Assembly (NCBI GenBank): GCA_964509505.1
Contig: CAZDYP010000211.1
Coordinates: 1-7,520, forward strand
From: CAZDYP01 sp964509505
GTDB taxonomy: Bacteria; Chloroflexota; Anaerolineae; JACRMK01
Length of the DNA: 7,520 bases
Direction: 5' to 3'
A program made the translations under genes and the position numbers. Below the pieces are notes generated by a model, which worked only from the letters and a program-made list of their open reading frames with translations, ran no database searches and was not told the origin of the DNA. Shown here in pieces: positions 5,700 to 7,520 of the stretch (within the stretch, counting starts at the first letter, position 1; every line of letters begins with the position of its first letter).

Positions 5700-7292
5700 A
5701 TGTCAAACTTAAAATCAAATGAACGTCGCGCGCAATTTGAAACATCATCGGGCATTCCTATCAAACGCCAATACACCGCCGCCGATGCGCCTGCCGAGGG
5801 CGTGGGCGAGGCGGGACACTTCCCGTTCACACGCGGCATCCAACCGACGATGTATCGCGGGCGCTTGTGGACGATGCGCCAATATGCGGGCTACGCGACG
5901 GCCGAAGAATCGAATCGGCGCTATCGCTATTTGTTGGCGCACGGACAAACGGGCTTGAGCGTTGCGTTTGATTTGCCGACGCAAATTGGCTACGATCCTG
6001 ACGAGCCGCATGTCGAAGGTGAGGTGGGCAAGGTTGGCGTGAGCATCGCGTCGCTCAAAGACATGGAGACGTTGTTCGACGGCATCTCACTACGCGAGGT
6101 CAGCACCTCGATGACCATCAATGCGACGGCGGCAATTCTGCTCGCGCTCTATGTCGCCGTCGGCAAAAAACAAGGCGTCGCATTGAGTGAGTTGCGCGGC
6201 ACGGTGCAGAACGACATTCTCAAAGAGTATCTCGCGCGCGGCACATATATCTATCCACCTGCGCCGTCGTTGCGTCTCGTCACCGACATCATCGCGTGGT
6301 GCGCGAGCGATTTGCCGAAGTGGAACGCCATCAGCATCAGCGGTTACCATTTGCGCGAAGCGGGCGCGACGGCGGTGCAAGAAATCGCGTTCACATTTGC
6401 GAATGCGATTGCGTACGTCGAAGCGGTCTTAGCCAGAGGGCTAAAGATTGATGATTTTGCGCCGCAGTTGTCATTCTTCTTCGTTGCGCAGAACGAGCTC
6501 TTTGAAGAAGCGGCGAAGTTCCGCGCGGCGCGCCGCTTGTGGGCGCACATCATGCGTGACCGTTTCGGCGCGCAAGACCCGAAGAGCTTGATGCTCCGCT
6601 TCCACACGCAAACGGCGGGCGCGGCACTCACGGCGCAACAGCCCATCAATAACGCCGTGCGCGTGACGTTGCAAGCGTTGGCGGCGGTGCTGGGCGGCAC
6701 ACAGAGTCTGCACTGCAATTCCTATGACGAGGCGCTCGCGTTGCCAACCGAGGAATCAGCGCGGCTCGCGCTCCGCACACAGCAAATCATCGCGTACGAG
6801 AGTGGTGCAGCGGACACGGTTGACCCGCTCGCTGGCTCATATTACGTCGAACATCTGACCAACGATATTGAACGGCGAGCGCGTGAGTATCTCGATAAAA
6901 TCGAGGCGCTGGGCGGCGCGTTGAAAGCGATTGAACGCAACTACATGCAGAACGAGATTCACGAGAGTGCGTACAAGCTGCAGCGCGACATTGAGGCGAA
7001 AGAACGCATCGTCGTCGGCGTCAACGAGTTCATGGTGGAGGAAGACACGAAACCGCAGCTGCTCCGCATCAATCCCGAAATCGAGTTGAACCAGAAGCGC
7101 AAGATTGCCGAGTTGCGCGCGACGCGCCATCAACAAGCCGTGGTCAAAGCGTTAGACGATTTGCGTGATGCGGCGCAGGGCAAGGATAATCTCTTGCCGC
7201 CGATTCTGAATTGTGTAGAGAGCTATGCGACAGTGGGTGAGATTGCGGGAGAGCTGCGGAAGGTGTGGGGGGAGTATCGGGCGAGAGCGTAG
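5700..7292 (+). CDS. Methylmalonyl-CoA mutase, large (catalytic) subunit without B12-binding domain
   Basis: This subunit catalyses the adenosylcobalamin-dependent radical rearrangement of (R)-methylmalonyl-CoA to succinyl-CoA. The 530 residues cover the whole substrate-binding TIM-barrel region: RGIQPTMYRGRLWTMRQYAG (45-64), GLSVAFDLPTQIGYDPD (85-101), the PPAPS segment (186-190), SISGYHLREAGA (212-223), and TQSLHCNSYDEALALPTEES (334-353). Tyr62, Arg180 and His217 correspond, with one constant offset of 27, to Tyr89, Arg207 and His244 of the Propionibacterium mutase; the first two separate methylmalonyl-CoA mutases from isobutyryl-CoA (Phe/Gln) and 2-hydroxyisobutyryl-CoA (Ile/Gln) mutases. 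The protein stops after EYRARA, so the cobalamin domain with its DxHxxG motif must come from a separate small subunit; none is seen in the following 228 bases. ATG at 5700 has GGAG 5 bases upstream and starts a typical family N-terminus (QFETSSGIPIKRQYT, 12-26). It completes the pathway begun by the upstream carboxylase genes. Confidence 0.95.
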   Translation: MSNLKSNERRAQFETSSGIPIKRQYTAADAPAEGVGEAGHFPFTRGIQPTMYRGRLWTMRQYAGYATAEESNRRYRYLLAHGQTGLSVAFDLPTQIGYDPDEPHVEGEVGKVGVSIASLKDMETLFDGISLREVSTSMTINATAAILLALYVAVGKKQGVALSELRGTVQNDILKEYLARGTYIYPPAPSLRLVTDIIAWCASDLPKWNAISISGYHLREAGATAVQEIAFTFANAIAYVEAVLARGLKIDDFAPQLSFFFVAQNELFEEAAKFRAARRLWAHIMRDRFGAQDPKSLMLRFHTQTAGAALTAQQPINNAVRVTLQALAAVLGGTQSLHCNSYDEALALPTEESARLALRTQQIIAYESGAADTVDPLAGSYYVEHLTNDIERRAREYLDKIEALGGALKAIERNYMQNEIHESAYKLQRDIEAKERIVVGVNEFMVEEDTKPQLLRINPEIELNQKRKIAELRATRHQQAVVKALDDLRDAAQGKDNLLPPILNCVESYATVGEIAGELRKVWGEYRARA

Positions 7293-7360
7293 CAGAGGAG
7301 CTCCCAAGGAAGCCCTGATTTTGAGCGCACGCGATATGGCGCAGCAAGAGAGGAGAAGGT

Positions 7361-7520
7361 ATGGACGAAAATAGTTCTAAACAACTACCTCGTTTCAGTT
7401 TGCTCGATGAGCTAGTCGAGTTTTTTGAAAATAACGACTTGGGCGATTACTTAGATAGTATGCCAGCGGTCGAGTTTGCGGTGAACATCAAACGCAAGCG
7501 CCGTTTGGTCGCGCTTGACG
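7361..7520 (+). CDS. N-terminal part of a small protein, possibly an antitoxin-like protein
   Basis: An open frame begins at ATG 7361, after a good AGGAG (7351-7355) with a 5-base spacer, and runs 53 codons to the window edge without a stop. The protein is acidic at first, with FSLLDELVEFFENNDLGDYL (12-31), then MPAVEFAVNIKRKRRLVALD (34-53). From memory, the pattern 'DELVEFF..(H/N)D(L/M)G(D/E)Y...MP.V.F.(V/I)(D/N)IK(R/K)' followed by a short strand recurs in small chromosomal proteins of Chloroflexota and Cyanobacteria that are often annotated as CopG/ribbon-helix-helix-type antitoxins; this is a tentative recollection and the decisive C-terminal half is outside the window. The visible part has about 46% G+C, well below the mutase gene. 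It begins 68 bases after the mutase stop; that gap shows no terminator. It is not the mutase small subunit, since no B12-binding start (RVLVAKPGLDGHD-like) is present. Confidence 0.6.
   Translation, partial: MDENSSKQLPRFSLLDELVEFFENNDLGDYLDSMPAVEFAVNIKRKRRLVALD

Noticed and set aside
5700..7292. 2-hydroxyisobutyryl-CoA or isobutyryl-CoA mutase large subunit
   Set aside because: Tyr62 and Arg180 are the methylmalonyl-CoA pair; the alternatives would have Ile or Phe and Gln at these positions.
1..7520. CRISPR arrays, tRNA/rRNA genes, insertion sequences or integrase genes
   Set aside because: No regularly spaced direct repeats, no cloverleaf-like or rRNA-like segment and no transposase or integrase reading frame was seen on either strand.

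Overview
The window carries most of the propionyl-CoA to succinyl-CoA (methylmalonyl-CoA) pathway of a bacterium, with all supported genes on the + strand. In order: the C-terminal part of a propionyl-CoA carboxylase carboxyltransferase (PccB type, cut by the left edge); a Uma2-family PD-(D/E)XK nuclease-like gene; a biotin carboxylase; a biotin carboxyl carrier protein; a large imperfect inverted repeat; a cytoplasmic S9 prolyl-oligopeptidase-type serine peptidase; a short decayed stretch that reads like the C-terminus of a second Uma2 protein; the catalytic large subunit of a B12-dependent methylmalonyl-CoA mutase; and, cut by the right edge, the start of a small gene that may be an antitoxin.

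The three carboxylase genes would together biotinylate-and-transfer CO2 onto propionyl-CoA to give (S)-methylmalonyl-CoA. After epimerisation, for which no gene is visible here, the mutase would convert the (R) isomer to succinyl-CoA. The mutase large subunit lacks the C-terminal B12-binding domain, so a separate small subunit gene must exist outside the window. Active-site signature residues (carboxyltransferase Asp, mutase Tyr62/Arg180/His217) point to propionyl-CoA and methylmalonyl-CoA rather than to the related acetyl-, isobutyryl- or 2-hydroxyisobutyryl-CoA enzymes.

Organism: inferred, not proven. Separate biotin carboxylase and carrier genes, a split mutase, an S9 peptidase and more than one Uma2 sequence in 7.5 kb fit Chloroflexota best, but other phyla with similar gene sets cannot be excluded. 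The core genes are rich in gcg/cgc codons (sampled 60-base rows give 63-67% G+C). The Uma2 gene (48-53% in sampled rows) and the right-edge gene (about 46%) are lower, in keeping with later arrival.

I do not see a clearly new biological system. The core is a recognisable catabolic/anabolic module. The points worth a second look are accessory: a Uma2 gene seated inside the carboxylase operon with tight spacing, a second Uma2 remnant further down, and a 36-bp-arm inverted repeat that includes the carrier gene's stop codon.
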